From assembly GCF_004339805.1 (NCBI RefSeq), contig NZ_SLUI01000011.1, forward strand, positions 95,899 to 159,898: DNA of 64,000 nt, given 5' to 3'. Shown here piece by piece: positions 16,489 through 24,623 of the stretch; position 1 is the first letter of the stretch; the number at the start of each line of letters is the position of its first letter. The notes below the pieces were generated by a model, which was not told the origin of the DNA, ran no database searches, and worked only from the letters and a program-made list of their open reading frames with translations. This DNA is from Anaerospora hongkongensis (GTDB lineage: Bacteria > Bacillota > Negativicutes > Sporomusales > DSM-15969). The position numbers and the translations under genes are program-made.

Positions 16489-18328
16489 GGATTATTGGCG
16501 CAAACGGTTTGAGCAGCTGGAGGAAGCGCAGTTACGGAAAGGGCTTGCCTATTATGATGAGCTGGAGCGCCAATATAGGCTGGCTGCTAAATCATTAGAA
16601 GATCAAATAGCAGGCTGGTACGGCCGCTTTGCTCAAAATAATCAGATTAGCTTTGCCGAGGCGAAACGGTTACTGAATTCATCCGAGTTGAAGGAATTCA
16701 AGTGGACAGTTCAGGAGTACATCAAGTACGGTAAAGAAAACGCGGTTAATGGTCAATGGATCAAGCAGCTTGAAAACGCTTCAGCCAGGGTGCATATAAC
16801 CCGCCTGGAAGCCTTAAAACTCCAAATGCAGCAGCAGGTGGAAATCCTGTACGGCAACCAGGTTGACGGCTTAGAAAGAACCATGCGGACGATCTATTCC
16901 GATGGTTATTATCATACTGCCTATGAAATCCAGCGCGGTTTCAATGTCGGATATGATTTGCAGAAGTTTAGCAGCCGGCAGCTGACAGCCTTAATTAGTA
17001 ATCCCTGGACAGCTGACGGTAAAAACTTTACCAATCGCTGTTGGACGGCAAAGGACCAGCTTGTTAATACACTTCATACTGAGCTGACGCAGACAATCAT
17101 CCGCGGTGATCCACCGGATAAGTTAATCAAAGCAATAGCCCAAAAATTTGAAACTACCAAAAATAATGCAGGTCGGTTAGTCATGACCGAATCTGCTTTT
17201 TTTGCGTCTGCAGCGCAGCGGGACTGCTTCAATGACTTGGATGTGGAGCGGTATGAAATTGTAGCGACATTGGACGGGCATACATCTGTTTTATGCCGGT
17301 CCCTCGACGGTAAAATCTTTGAAATGAAAGAGTACCAGGTGGGGATTACCGCCCCGCCGTTTCATTGCTGGTGCCGTACGGTTACAGTGCCATATTTTAC
17401 TGATAGTACCGGCTTTAGAGCTGCCCGAAATGCAGAAGGCAAAACCTACTATGTACCGGATTCTATGAAGTATGAGGATTGGAAGAAAACTTTTGTGGAT
17501 GGCGGTTCAAAAGATGGATTGAAGGAAATTGCGAAAACTGATATAGTGAAAGCAAGCTTCACACCAGCTAAAACCATTCAGGAAGCCAATCAATATGCTA
17601 CTGAAACACTGGGCATACCCTATGCCGATTATAAAGGCTTGCACGTTGATGTGGCGAATGGCTGGAATGAAGGGTTAGCAGCCAATTTTGCTAAGTTCCC
17701 GGAGCTGAAGGATCAGTTTGGATTTGTTGGCGAATCGCATGCCCGTAATAGTACCATGAAGCCAATAGTGCGGCAGTATTACCTGGAGCAGATGATCAAG
17801 CATAATCCTAACGCGAGCCTGGAGAGAATAGAGCGGCATGTTGATAATGAAATAGAAAAAATCATGAATAAGTTAAAGGTACCTTCTAATTCTTACGCTT
17901 CAAGTTGGGCGCCACAGCAAGAGCCATTTAGGCGCTTTGCTGGGATTACTTTTAATTCTATTCAAGGTAACGACATTACTAAGCTGCTGGAAAGTCTAAA
18001 GGCTGATGTAGCTGGAAAATTCCATCCTATCGGCTGTGATACGGTTAAATCCGTCCTGGATCATGAAATGGGGCATCAGCTAGATAAGATGCTGAAATTG
18101 TCCAGCAAAGAGAACATACAAAAACTGTTTGATGCCCGGACGAATGACCAAATCACGGAAGAACTTTCGAAATATGCCTGGAAGAATAATAATCCAAATC
18201 GGTACAGCGAATTTATTGCTGAAGCTTGGGCAGAGTATTGTAATAACCAGAATCCAAGACCGATTGCCAAGGAAATAGGGGAAACGATTGAAAGGGAGTA
18301 TGCCGCTTGGAAAAAGACGAATTCATAA
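16478..18328 (+). CDS. MuF-type minor head protein with C-terminal HExxH metallopeptidase domain
   Basis: A 616-residue two-part protein. Residues 1 to about 310 are a SPP1 gp7/Mu gpF head morphogenesis domain (KLIKAIAQKF, TESAFFASAAQRD, LDGKIFEMKEYQ, FHCWCRTVTVPY). Such proteins sit inside the capsid near the portal. From about residue 370 an unrelated domain follows with HEMGH at residues 529-533, a zinc peptidase HExxH motif, and a downstream acidic helix EFIAEAWAEY (about 577) that could supply the third ligand. MuF proteins with variable C-terminal toxin domains are known polymorphic toxins of temperate phages. Toxin function here is inference. A tiny gene follows immediately. Confidence 0.9.
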   Translation: MRHRDYWRKRFEQLEEAQLRKGLAYYDELERQYRLAAKSLEDQIAGWYGRFAQNNQISFAEAKRLLNSSELKEFKWTVQEYIKYGKENAVNGQWIKQLENASARVHITRLEALKLQMQQQVEILYGNQVDGLERTMRTIYSDGYYHTAYEIQRGFNVGYDLQKFSSRQLTALISNPWTADGKNFTNRCWTAKDQLVNTLHTELTQTIIRGDPPDKLIKAIAQKFETTKNNAGRLVMTESAFFASAAQRDCFNDLDVERYEIVATLDGHTSVLCRSLDGKIFEMKEYQVGITAPPFHCWCRTVTVPYFTDSTGFRAARNAEGKTYYVPDSMKYEDWKKTFVDGGSKDGLKEIAKTDIVKASFTPAKTIQEANQYATETLGIPYADYKGLHVDVANGWNEGLAANFAKFPELKDQFGFVGESHARNSTMKPIVRQYYLEQMIKHNPNASLERIERHVDNEIEKIMNKLKVPSNSYASSWAPQQEPFRRFAGITFNSIQGNDITKLLESLKADVAGKFHPIGCDTVKSVLDHEMGHQLDKMLKLSSKENIQKLFDARTNDQITEELSKYAWKNNNPNRYSEFIAEAWAEYCNNQNPRPIAKEIGETIEREYAAWKKTNS

Positions 18329-18456
18329 GACGAGCGAAAGAGCTTGGTTATACGGATGAAATGATTGCCGATGATATCAAGCTGCATGAAGAGGCCGAAA
18401 AAGAAGGGATTAAGGTTCCGTGGGAACTGAGGTTAGTTGAATTACCGGTTAGTTAA
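18307..18456 (+). CDS. Small acidic protein after the MuF peptidase, candidate immunity/partner
   Basis: TTG 18307 lies 8 bases after GGGAG, inside the last codons of the MuF gene, and opens 49 codons ending at 18456. The product is charged and helical (DEFIRRAKELGYTDEMIADD, then KLHEEAEKEG) with a short hydrophobic end LRLVELPVS. It stops directly before a terminator that separates it from the scaffold gene. Position and size suit an immunity protein or a chaperone for the MuF peptidase domain. No family recognised; the role is inferred from context. Confidence 0.6.
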   Translation: MEKDEFIRRAKELGYTDEMIADDIKLHEEAEKEGIKVPWELRLVELPVS

Positions 18457-18489
18457 GCATCTACACAGGTTTTGTGTGGGTGCTTTTTT
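18457..18489 (+). terminator. Rho-independent terminator within the head operon
   Basis: GCATCTACACA (18457-18467) pairs with TGTGTGGGTGC (18473-18483), followed by six T's. It sits between the MuF/small-gene pair and the scaffold gene and probably attenuates rather than ends late transcription, since no new promoter is obvious before the scaffold. Confidence 0.8.
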
Positions 18490-18522
18490 ATATCCAAAAT
18501 GTAACGGGAGGAAGAAAAAAAT

Positions 18523-19119
18523 ATGACAAAAGAACAATTAATCGCCCTGGGCCTGGATGAGGCCACTGCAACCAAAATAGCCGCCGCCAGTGCGGAAGAA
18601 CTGAAAGGGTATGTGGTCAAGTCGGAGCATGACAAGGAGGTGACAGCAAAACAGCAGCTTGAAACAGATATCAAGTCCCGTGACAAACAGCTGGAAGAAC
18701 TGAAAAAGGTTGATGCCTCCGCCCTGCAAAAGAAAATTGAAGAACTGCAGGAAACCAATAAAACCACTAAAACCGAATATGAAGGCAAAATCAAGCAAAT
18801 GCAAATTGATACCGCCGTTGATAAAGCCCTGACCGGAGCGAAGGCCAAAAACCTGAAAGCCGTCAGGGCTTTACTCGACCTTGAAAAGGCTGAGCTGGAC
18901 GGGGAATCCATTAAGGGGCTGGCTGATCAGATTAAGAAGCTGCAGGAAAGCGAAGACAGTAAATTCCTTTTTGATACTGCCGCTGCTCCCGCTAAATTTA
19001 AGGGTGTTAAGCCGCAAGAGGGCAGTGACAAGAAGTATCCAACAGACAAGAAACCAAGTGAAATGACCTATGATGAGCTTTGCGCTTATGTGGAAGCAAA
19101 TCCCGGCGCTGAAATTTAA
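18523..19119 (+). CDS. Phage scaffolding protein (GP20 type)
   Basis: A 198-residue, highly charged, Lys/Glu-rich protein with long coiled coil (about residues 35-110: KQQLETDIKSRDKQLEELKK, EELQETNKTTKTEYEGKIKQ). The C-terminus is Pro/Lys-rich and fits capsid binding. Composition, length and position before the major capsid gene match phage minor structural protein GP20 scaffolds. A strong GGGAGG site precedes ATG 18523. It should guide prohead assembly and then leave. Confidence 0.9.
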   Translation: MTKEQLIALGLDEATATKIAAASAEELKGYVVKSEHDKEVTAKQQLETDIKSRDKQLEELKKVDASALQKKIEELQETNKTTKTEYEGKIKQMQIDTAVDKALTGAKAKNLKAVRALLDLEKAELDGESIKGLADQIKKLQESEDSKFLFDTAAAPAKFKGVKPQEGSDKKYPTDKKPSEMTYDELCAYVEANPGAEI

Positions 19120-19144
19120 GAAGGATAAGAGAGGGGATTAATTA

Positions 19145-20212
19145 ATGGCTAAATTTAATTCAAAAACATTTAATCCGGAAGTGTTCGGCAAATATGTTGG
19201 CCGTATTCCACAAACCAAGAAAAATGAACTGAAAAAGTCCCGGGCACTAAAGGCCAACAGCGATATTCGTAACGCTTTCAGCAGCAAAACCGGGACAGCT
19301 TACGCTACATTGCCCATGTATGGACTGTTGGACGGTGACGCCTTAAACTATGACGGCACTACCGATATTACCGCCACTAGCACCACGACTTTTGAACGGG
19401 GCGTTGTTGTTGTCGGCCGGGCAAAAGCCTGGATGGAAAGTGACTTTGCCGAAGACATTACAGGCGGCGCCGGTTTTATGGACAATGTTGCCGTTCAGGT
19501 TTCGGAATACTGGGATCAAGTCGACCAGGGTATTTTGCTGAGCATCCTAAAAGGTATCTTCAGCATGACTGGAGCCAATAACCTGAAGTTCGTTAACGGC
19601 CATACCTACGATATTACGGTCAATGCCGGTGATGCTGCTTTAGTTGGTGCATCTACGCTCAATAGTGCTATTCAGCAGGCCAGCGGTGACGCCAAATCAA
19701 AATTTAAGCTGGTTGTAATGCATTCGGTGGTAGCAACCAATCTGGAGAACTTAAAGCTGCTGGCATATCTCAAACAAACGGACTCTGACGGTATTGAAAG
19801 GGAGCTCACCCTTGCATCTTGGAACGGCCGAATTGTTTTGATTGATGATTCGATGCCTGTCGAAGAAGTGGCTGCCGCCGGTGAAACCCCGGCATATACG
19901 AAATACACCACCTACGTTCTGGGCGAAGGTGCGTTTGACTTTGAAGACATTGGCGCAGAAGTACCGTATGAAATGAGTCGTGATCCGAAAACAAACGGCG
20001 GCCAGGATACGCTATACAGCCGTCAGCGGAAATGTTTTGCTCCGTATGGTATCAGCTATACCAAATCAAACCAAGCAACGCTGTCCCCGACGAATGCAGA
20101 ACTGGAAAACGGCGCAAACTGGACGCTGGTTAATGATGGCGGCGTGGGTGCGGCCCGGAAATACATTGAACATAAGGCTATTCCGATTGCCCGAATTGTC
20201 TCGAAGGGCTAA
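19145..20212 (+). CDS. Major capsid protein
   Basis: A 355-residue protein directly after the scaffold and before the connector genes. It has an N-terminal Lys-rich arm, TYATLPMYG-like sheet start (AYATLPMYGLLDGD), a central segment DFAEDITGGAGFMDNVAVQV, and YWDQVDQGILLSILKG, consistent with a HK97-fold coat protein. Length fits. GGGGA precedes ATG 19145. Identification rests on position, size and general coat-protein character more than on a single motif. Confidence 0.88.
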   Translation: MAKFNSKTFNPEVFGKYVGRIPQTKKNELKKSRALKANSDIRNAFSSKTGTAYATLPMYGLLDGDALNYDGTTDITATSTTTFERGVVVVGRAKAWMESDFAEDITGGAGFMDNVAVQVSEYWDQVDQGILLSILKGIFSMTGANNLKFVNGHTYDITVNAGDAALVGASTLNSAIQQASGDAKSKFKLVVMHSVVATNLENLKLLAYLKQTDSDGIERELTLASWNGRIVLIDDSMPVEEVAAAGETPAYTKYTTYVLGEGAFDFEDIGAEVPYEMSRDPKTNGGQDTLYSRQRKCFAPYGISYTKSNQATLSPTNAELENGANWTLVNDGGVGAARKYIEHKAIPIARIVSKG

Positions 20213-20217
20213 TTGTT

Positions 20218-20589
20218 ATGGAAGAAGAGGTAAAAAATCGACTGGCTTCATTCGGCTATATGGCAACCGCTGCCGATGACTGGATTCTTGGTTTCTGTAT
20301 TGAAAAGGTTGAAGAGCATATCAAAAATAACTGCAATGTGAGCGAAGTACCGGAAGGGCTTCGCTCTGTTGCTGTAGATATGGCCTGCGGGGAATTCCTG
20401 TATGGCAAGAAGCAAAGCGGCCAAAGCGTTGGAATTGAATTTGAGGCGGTAGTGAAGCAAATTACCGAAGGTGATACAACTATCACCTTCGACACCTCTG
20501 CAAGCGCAGAGGCCAAATATGACGCTTTGGTGCAGTACTTGCTGCATAGTGAAGTTGATTTTGCCGCTTATAGGTGCATCCGATGGTAA
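20218..20589 (+). CDS. Head-tail connector (gp6-like DNA packaging protein)
   Basis: A 123-residue helical protein starting MEEEVKNRLASFGY, with the gp6-like pattern of several short helices (ILGFCIEKVEEHIKNNCN, LRSVAVDMACGEFL). It lies right after the capsid gene where the connector of HK97/PBSX-type phages sits. The end overlaps the next gene by 7 bases. Confidence 0.83.
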   Translation: MEEEVKNRLASFGYMATAADDWILGFCIEKVEEHIKNNCNVSEVPEGLRSVAVDMACGEFLYGKKQSGQSVGIEFEAVVKQITEGDTTITFDTSASAEAKYDALVQYLLHSEVDFAAYRCIRW

Positions 20590-20945
20590 GCGCAGGGCGA
20601 AAGGCCATTGAAAGCCTGTACAAAGGGAAATGTACCGTTTTTGAATATCAATCGGTGCAAAATCCCGATACCAAAATTTCTACGCAGCAGGAAGTTGCTG
20701 TGTTAACGGATCAGCCTTGCCGGTTATCCTACAAAACCATTGCCAGCACTTCAAGTTCAGATGGTGCGGCCGCCGTTACGCAAGCCGTTACACTGTTCAT
20801 AGCGCCTGAAATTATCATTAAGCCAGGTAGCAAGATAACGGTTGTACAAAACGGTGTCACAACCGATTATCAAAGCAGCGGCAAACCTGCCGTTTATACC
20901 AACCATCAAGAAATTGCACTAGAGCTGTTCCAGGGGTGGGCGTAA
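20583..20945 (+). CDS. Head-tail adaptor / head closure protein
   Basis: A 120-residue beta-rich protein from ATG 20583 (AGGTG six bases ahead; the GTG at 20574 is less well placed). Segments such as KCTVFEYQSV, QPCRLSYKTI and ITVVQNGVTTDYQSS fit the small barrel of head-closure proteins. Position between connector and gp10-like protein supports this. The stop abuts the next ATG. Confidence 0.78.
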   Translation: MVSAGRKAIESLYKGKCTVFEYQSVQNPDTKISTQQEVAVLTDQPCRLSYKTIASTSSSDGAAAVTQAVTLFIAPEIIIKPGSKITVVQNGVTTDYQSSGKPAVYTNHQEIALELFQGWA

Positions 20946-21449
20946 ATGGGTAAGTGGGGCAAATGCGACTTTAAGCAGCTGCAGCAGCTACAAAAGCGCC
21001 TGGAAAAGTTGGATCGTTCAGACGTTGATCAATTCTGTGAGGACTGCGCGAAGGAGCTGGCCGCCCGATTGCTGGCCAAGGTTATTAAGCGTACACCGGT
21101 AGGCCAATACGAAGGGGAAGGCAAAAACGGCGGTACGCTACGGCGGGGATGGACCGCCGCCAGTGAACGCGAAGCAGAATTAAGCAGTACATTTGGCGGT
21201 GGGACCGGTGCAGCTGCTTATGTAAAAGCCCTGGCCGTAACCAAAAAAGGCAATGTATATCAGATTGAAATTATTAACCCGGTCAGTTATGCGTCCTATG
21301 TGGAATTCGGACACCGGACCAGGGGCGGCAAGGGGTGGGTAAACGGCCAATTTATGCTAACGATTAGTGAAGACGAATTGGATAGCCAAGCCCCGGCGAT
21401 CCTGGAAAGGAAATTAATGAAATACCTGGGGGATGCTTTCAATGCTTAA
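20946..21449 (+). CDS. HK97 gp10-like neck/tail protein
   Basis: A 167-residue protein with the gp10 family pattern: a Lys-rich helical start (FKQLQQLQKRLEKLD), a central VIKRTPVGQYEGEGKNGGTLRRGW segment given here as residues about 45-70, and NPVSYASYVEFGHRTR near 115, the YxxYVExGH signature of this family. It connects head and tail. It overlaps the next gene by 8 bases. Confidence 0.9.
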   Translation: MGKWGKCDFKQLQQLQKRLEKLDRSDVDQFCEDCAKELAARLLAKVIKRTPVGQYEGEGKNGGTLRRGWTAASEREAELSSTFGGGTGAAAYVKALAVTKKGNVYQIEIINPVSYASYVEFGHRTRGGKGWVNGQFMLTISEDELDSQAPAILERKLMKYLGDAFNA

Positions 21450-21873
21450 CGAAACCATGACCGGCATTGCCCGAAAGCTGAATGAAACCTTCGGTGATAA
21501 TTACGAAATTTATATTGATGAGATTAAGCAGGGGTTAAAAGAACCCTGCTTTCTTCTTGTCTGCTTGACCGGCAGACAGCAGCAGGAAATAGGTCCGCTC
21601 TACAACCGGGAACAAGCCTTTGATCTTCATTACTTCCCAAAATTGAAAAACTACACTACGGAAGTTAATAGTGTAGTGGATATGCTGAATACGGAACTGG
21701 AGTATATTACGGTTGACGGTGCGCTTGTCCGGGGATCCAAAATGACGCATCAAGTAATTGACGGCGTGCTGCATTTCTTTGTGAATTATGACCTGCGAAT
21801 CCGTAAGGTTATTGATCCTGATCCGGTGATGGAGGATTTAGAAATTATAGAAAGGGTGAAGGCGATTGGCTAA
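21442..21873 (+). CDS. Tail terminator-like protein (DUF6838 type)
   Basis: A 143-residue protein from ATG 21442, which has GGGGGA 8 bases ahead (ATG 21433 overlaps that site). It shows alternating helices and strands (LNETMTGIARKLNETFG, YEIYIDEIKQGLKEPCFLLV, FDLHYFPKLKNYTTE) as in phage tail terminator proteins. Position just before the sheath gene fits. Function in stopping tail-tube growth is inferred from the family. Confidence 0.8.
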   Translation: MLNETMTGIARKLNETFGDNYEIYIDEIKQGLKEPCFLLVCLTGRQQQEIGPLYNREQAFDLHYFPKLKNYTTEVNSVVDMLNTELEYITVDGALVRGSKMTHQVIDGVLHFFVNYDLRIRKVIDPDPVMEDLEIIERVKAIG

Positions 21874-22060
21874 AAAAGAACCAGCGGCCACGTTCAGCAA
21901 ACAGCAGATATTATCTGCCAAAAAGTATGCAGACCGGCGCGACTTACTGGCCGTTCTGCTCAGTGATGACACGCCGTATACGCTCAACGCAGTTGACAAG
22001 CTCATTGAGGAATTTTTGACGAAAGAATTTGATAAACCAAAAGAAAAGGAGGGTGACTAA
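21866..22060 (+). CDS. Small phage protein before tail sheath (64 aa)
   Basis: TTG 21866 with AAAGGGTGAAGG ahead, overlapping the upstream gene by 8 bases; the stop shares a base with the sheath ATG. The product is Lys/Glu-rich and helical with FSKQQILSAKKYADRRDLL and LIEEFLTKEF. Short proteins of this kind sit before the sheath gene in PBSX-like phages. Function unknown. Confidence 0.75.
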   Translation: MAKKEPAATFSKQQILSAKKYADRRDLLAVLLSDDTPYTLNAVDKLIEEFLTKEFDKPKEKEGD

Positions 22061-23370
22061 TGGCTTTAGGCGGCGGCACATTCCTTGTGCAAAATAAAAC
22101 CTTGCCGGGGAGTTATATTAATTTTATTTCCCTTGTCCGGGCTTCTGCGACTCTTTCCGATCGCGGTTATGGTGCCCTGGCTATTGAATTAGATTGGGGG
22201 CCGGAAGGCGAAGTCTTCACAGTAGAAAATGCTGATTTTCAAGCTGATTCACAGAAGATCTTCGGCTATGATTACACCAGCGACAAGTTGAAAGGATTGC
22301 GTGACCTGTTCCTTAATCTCAGAACGGGTTATTTCTACCGGCTGAACAATTCGCCCGCTAAAGCATCGAATGCATTCGCTACTGCTAAATATGGCGGTAT
22401 CCGAGGCAATGATCTTAAAACCGTGATAGCCGTTAACATCGATGATGAAAGTAAATTCGATGTTTCGACGTTTTTAGGTACTAACTTAGTCGATTTGCAG
22501 ACAGTTACGGCAGCAGCCGGTTTAACAGCAAATGACTATGTAACATTTAAGCCTGGTGCTACGCTTGCGGTATCAGCTGGTACACCGTTTACCGGAGGGA
22601 CAAACGGGGCAGCGATTACCGGCACGCAGTATCAGACCGCGCTGGATAAGTTCGAGGCATATAAGTTTAATACTCTGGGATGCTTATCTACAGAGGAAAC
22701 CATCAAGAGCCTATATGTAGCCTATACGAAGCGCATGAGGGATGATGTAGGGGCTAAGTTCCAGACGGTCATTTATGATAAGGCAGCTGACTATGAGGGA
22801 GTTATTAGTATAAAGAATCAAACTTTAGATTCTGGTGCTCTTGCTTCTTCTGCTGTGTATTGGGTAACTGGTGCCAGTGCTTCCTGCGCTGTTAACCGGT
22901 CAAATACCAATAAGAATTATGATGGTGAATTTACTTTCTTTGTAGACTATAAGCAGTCCGCATTAGAAGCGGCCATGAAAGCCGGTTCCTTCATGTTCCA
23001 TAAGGTTGGGGATGAAGTTCATGTGTTGGATGATATTAATTCATTCGTAAGCGTCACACCGGAGAAGAACATTGATTTTAACTCGAATCAAACTATCCGG
23101 GTACTTGACCAAATCGCTAATGACATTGCAGTACTGTTTAATACACAGTATTTGGGCAAAGTGCAGAACAATGCTGCCGGCCGTATTTCCTTCTGGAATG
23201 ACCTTGTTAAGTACCACCAGGAGCTGGAAGGCATACAGGCTATTGAAGAGTTTAGTCCGGATGATGTTGTTGTGGCAAAAGGTAATGACAAAAAATCTGT
23301 TACCGTAACCGATCCAGTGCAGCCGGTTAACTGCATGACGAAGCTTTATATGACGGTTATCGTCAAGTAA
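22060..23370 (+). CDS. xkdK: Contractile tail sheath protein (XkdK-like)
   Basis: A 436-residue sheath protein. The N-terminus MALGGGTFLVQNKTLPGSYINF and the C-terminal domain (ITPEKN-like SVTPEKNIDFNSNQ, then LYMTVIVK at the end) are characteristic of PBSX-type sheaths. It shows that the phage had a contractile (myovirus-type) tail. The sheath polymer surrounds the tube made by the next gene and contracts at injection. Full length, no defects seen. Confidence 0.93.
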   Translation: MALGGGTFLVQNKTLPGSYINFISLVRASATLSDRGYGALAIELDWGPEGEVFTVENADFQADSQKIFGYDYTSDKLKGLRDLFLNLRTGYFYRLNNSPAKASNAFATAKYGGIRGNDLKTVIAVNIDDESKFDVSTFLGTNLVDLQTVTAAAGLTANDYVTFKPGATLAVSAGTPFTGGTNGAAITGTQYQTALDKFEAYKFNTLGCLSTEETIKSLYVAYTKRMRDDVGAKFQTVIYDKAADYEGVISIKNQTLDSGALASSAVYWVTGASASCAVNRSNTNKNYDGEFTFFVDYKQSALEAAMKAGSFMFHKVGDEVHVLDDINSFVSVTPEKNIDFNSNQTIRVLDQIANDIAVLFNTQYLGKVQNNAAGRISFWNDLVKYHQELEGIQAIEEFSPDDVVVAKGNDKKSVTVTDPVQPVNCMTKLYMTVIVK

Positions 23371-23386
23371 GAAAGGAGGGGTATAG

Positions 23387-23857
23387 ATGCAAAAAGTAAT
23401 GCAGGCCAAGGATGCTGTAAGCGCTAAACTTGCTGAGTGTTTTGTTACCATAGAGGACAATCGCTACCTGTTAATGCAGGGGAAAAAATTTGAAGCCAAA
23501 TTTGAAAAGCAAAAACAGAAAGTTTCCATTCTGGGCAAGACCGGCCAGGGGAATAAAACCACTAGCTGGAATGGCACCGGTACTATGACGGTTTACCAAA
23601 ATACGCCTATCTTCAATGAGCTAATGCTCCGGTTTAAAAATACCGGTGAAGACATTTATTTCGATGTGCAGATAACAAATTACGATCCGACGTCAGCTGC
23701 TGGCCGCCAAACGATGATCTTTAAAGGCTGCAACATTGACGGCGGTGTCCTGGCCAGTTTCGATGCTGACGGGGAATTTTTAGAACAGGATATTGACTTT
23801 ACTTATGAAGACTTTGAAATGCCTGAGAAATTCAATACTCTTAACGGAATGATGTAA
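23387..23857 (+). CDS. xkdM: Tail tube protein (XkdM-like)
   Basis: A 156-residue tube protein with family traits: an N-terminal segment reading CFVTIEDNRYLLMQGKKFEA, a central GKTGQGNKTTSWNGTGTMTV, and late FKGCNIDGGVLASFDADG. AAAGGAGGGG precedes ATG 23387. Follows the sheath gene as in PBSX. It forms the inner tube through which DNA passes. Confidence 0.93.
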   Translation: MQKVMQAKDAVSAKLAECFVTIEDNRYLLMQGKKFEAKFEKQKQKVSILGKTGQGNKTTSWNGTGTMTVYQNTPIFNELMLRFKNTGEDIYFDVQITNYDPTSAAGRQTMIFKGCNIDGGVLASFDADGEFLEQDIDFTYEDFEMPEKFNTLNGMM

Positions 23858-23871
23858 AATGCTTGCCCTGG

Positions 23872-23928
23872 AACACCACTGCTGGAGCGAATAACCTTCG
23901 CGCTGGCAGTGGTGTTAATTTTAATTTT
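23872..23928 (+). terminator. Strong hairpin terminator after tail tube gene
   Basis: AACACCACTGC (23872-23882) pairs perfectly with GCAGTGGTGTT (23906-23916); an inner GAGCG/CGCTG-like stem lengthens it. AATTTTAATTTT follows. It sits between tube and chaperone genes and may lower expression of the chaperone and tape measure relative to the abundant tube, a sensible stoichiometric control. Confidence 0.8.
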
Positions 23929-23947
23929 AACTGAGGAGATTGATATA

Positions 23948-24373
23948 ATGAGTAATTTAAGCGCATTTCTTGCCCCGAACGCCATTCAGGATGAAACGGT
24001 AAGATATCCAGCATCTAAGCGGTTTGTTGAGAAGGGCAAGCCAATTGAATGGGAGTTACAATCCATCACAAGTGAAGAAGACGAGCAGCTAAGGAAGTCC
24101 TGCACGAAGCGCATTCAAGTTGAGGGGAAGAAAGGACAGTATATGCAGGACTTGGATGCAAGTAAATACCTTGGCCTGTTAGCCGTTAAATGTATCGTGT
24201 TCCCAAATCTTAATGCTGCTGAATTACAGGATTCTTATGGCGTCATGGGCGGGGACGCTCTTTTGAAAAAGATGCTCAAGCCTGGGGAATATCAGGATTT
24301 ACTGGCCAAGATTCAAGAAATTAATGGCTTCAATGCTATTATGGATGATCTGGTGGAAGAAGCAAAAAACTAA
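23948..24373 (+). CDS. xkdN: Tail assembly chaperone, short form (XkdN/gpG-like)
   Basis: A 141-residue chaperone starting at ATG 23948, nine bases after GAGGAG; the longer frame from 23909 runs through the terminator and is not used. Features such as MSNLSAFLAPNAI, RFVEKGKPIEWELQSITSEE and a helical acidic C-terminus (MDDLVEEAKN) match XkdN. It ends TAA at 24371, just after a slippery heptamer. The protein helps the tape measure protein fold and the tube assemble around it. The longer frameshifted form is listed separately. Confidence 0.9.
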   Translation: MSNLSAFLAPNAIQDETVRYPASKRFVEKGKPIEWELQSITSEEDEQLRKSCTKRIQVEGKKGQYMQDLDASKYLGLLAVKCIVFPNLNAAELQDSYGVMGGDALLKKMLKPGEYQDLLAKIQEINGFNAIMDDLVEEAKN

Positions 24374-24555
24374 TACAGGGGGGCGATAGTGAGGCAACAT
24401 GTGCTTACTACGCCCTCCATAAGTTTCATAAATGGCCGCACGAGTATCTTGCCCTTAGTCGGCAAGAAAAAGCTTTTGTTATTGCTGCTATTCAGGTTAA
24501 AACTGAAGCTGAAGATAAAAAAGCGAAAGAGCTGAAGCGTGAAGCCCAAAAATAA
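23948..24555 (+). CDS. Tail assembly chaperone, -1 frameshift fusion form (gpGT-like)
   Basis: At 24364-24370 the codons GCA-AAA-AAC contain the ideal slippery heptamer A-AAA-AAC, directly before the zero-frame TAA. Slipping back one base opens a frame of about 60 more codons (residues begin LIQGGDSEATCAYYALHKFH, end KELKREAQK) ending at 24555. This extension has no start codon of its own, yet reads as protein: it matches the length and charge of the T domain of gpGT proteins, which binds the tape measure protein. A conserved frameshift at this exact place is known for tailed phages. The frequency cannot be judged. Confidence 0.85.
24364..24370 (+). promoter_or_regulatory. Programmed -1 ribosomal frameshift site A-AAA-AAC
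   Basis: The heptamer is in the correct phase (gcA AAA AAC) two bases short of the zero-frame stop at 24371-24373. A G-rich stretch (CAGGGGGGCGAT) follows a few bases downstream and may help form a stimulating structure. Confidence 0.85.
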
Positions 24556-24582
24556 GTGATCCACCATACTGCCGATCTATGA

Positions 24583-24588
24583 TATAAT
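24583..24588 (+). promoter_or_regulatory. Possible promoter -10 box of a cargo gene
   Basis: A perfect TATAAT at 24583 lies 36 bases ahead of the TTG start of the next gene. No convincing -35 box is seen at 17 bases; TGATCC is the best. Its own promoter would fit a cargo (moron) gene that ends in its own terminator. Confidence 0.4.
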
Positions 24589-24623
24589 TTTTGGTAAATA
24601 TCAGGGATTGGATGTGATTTGAC

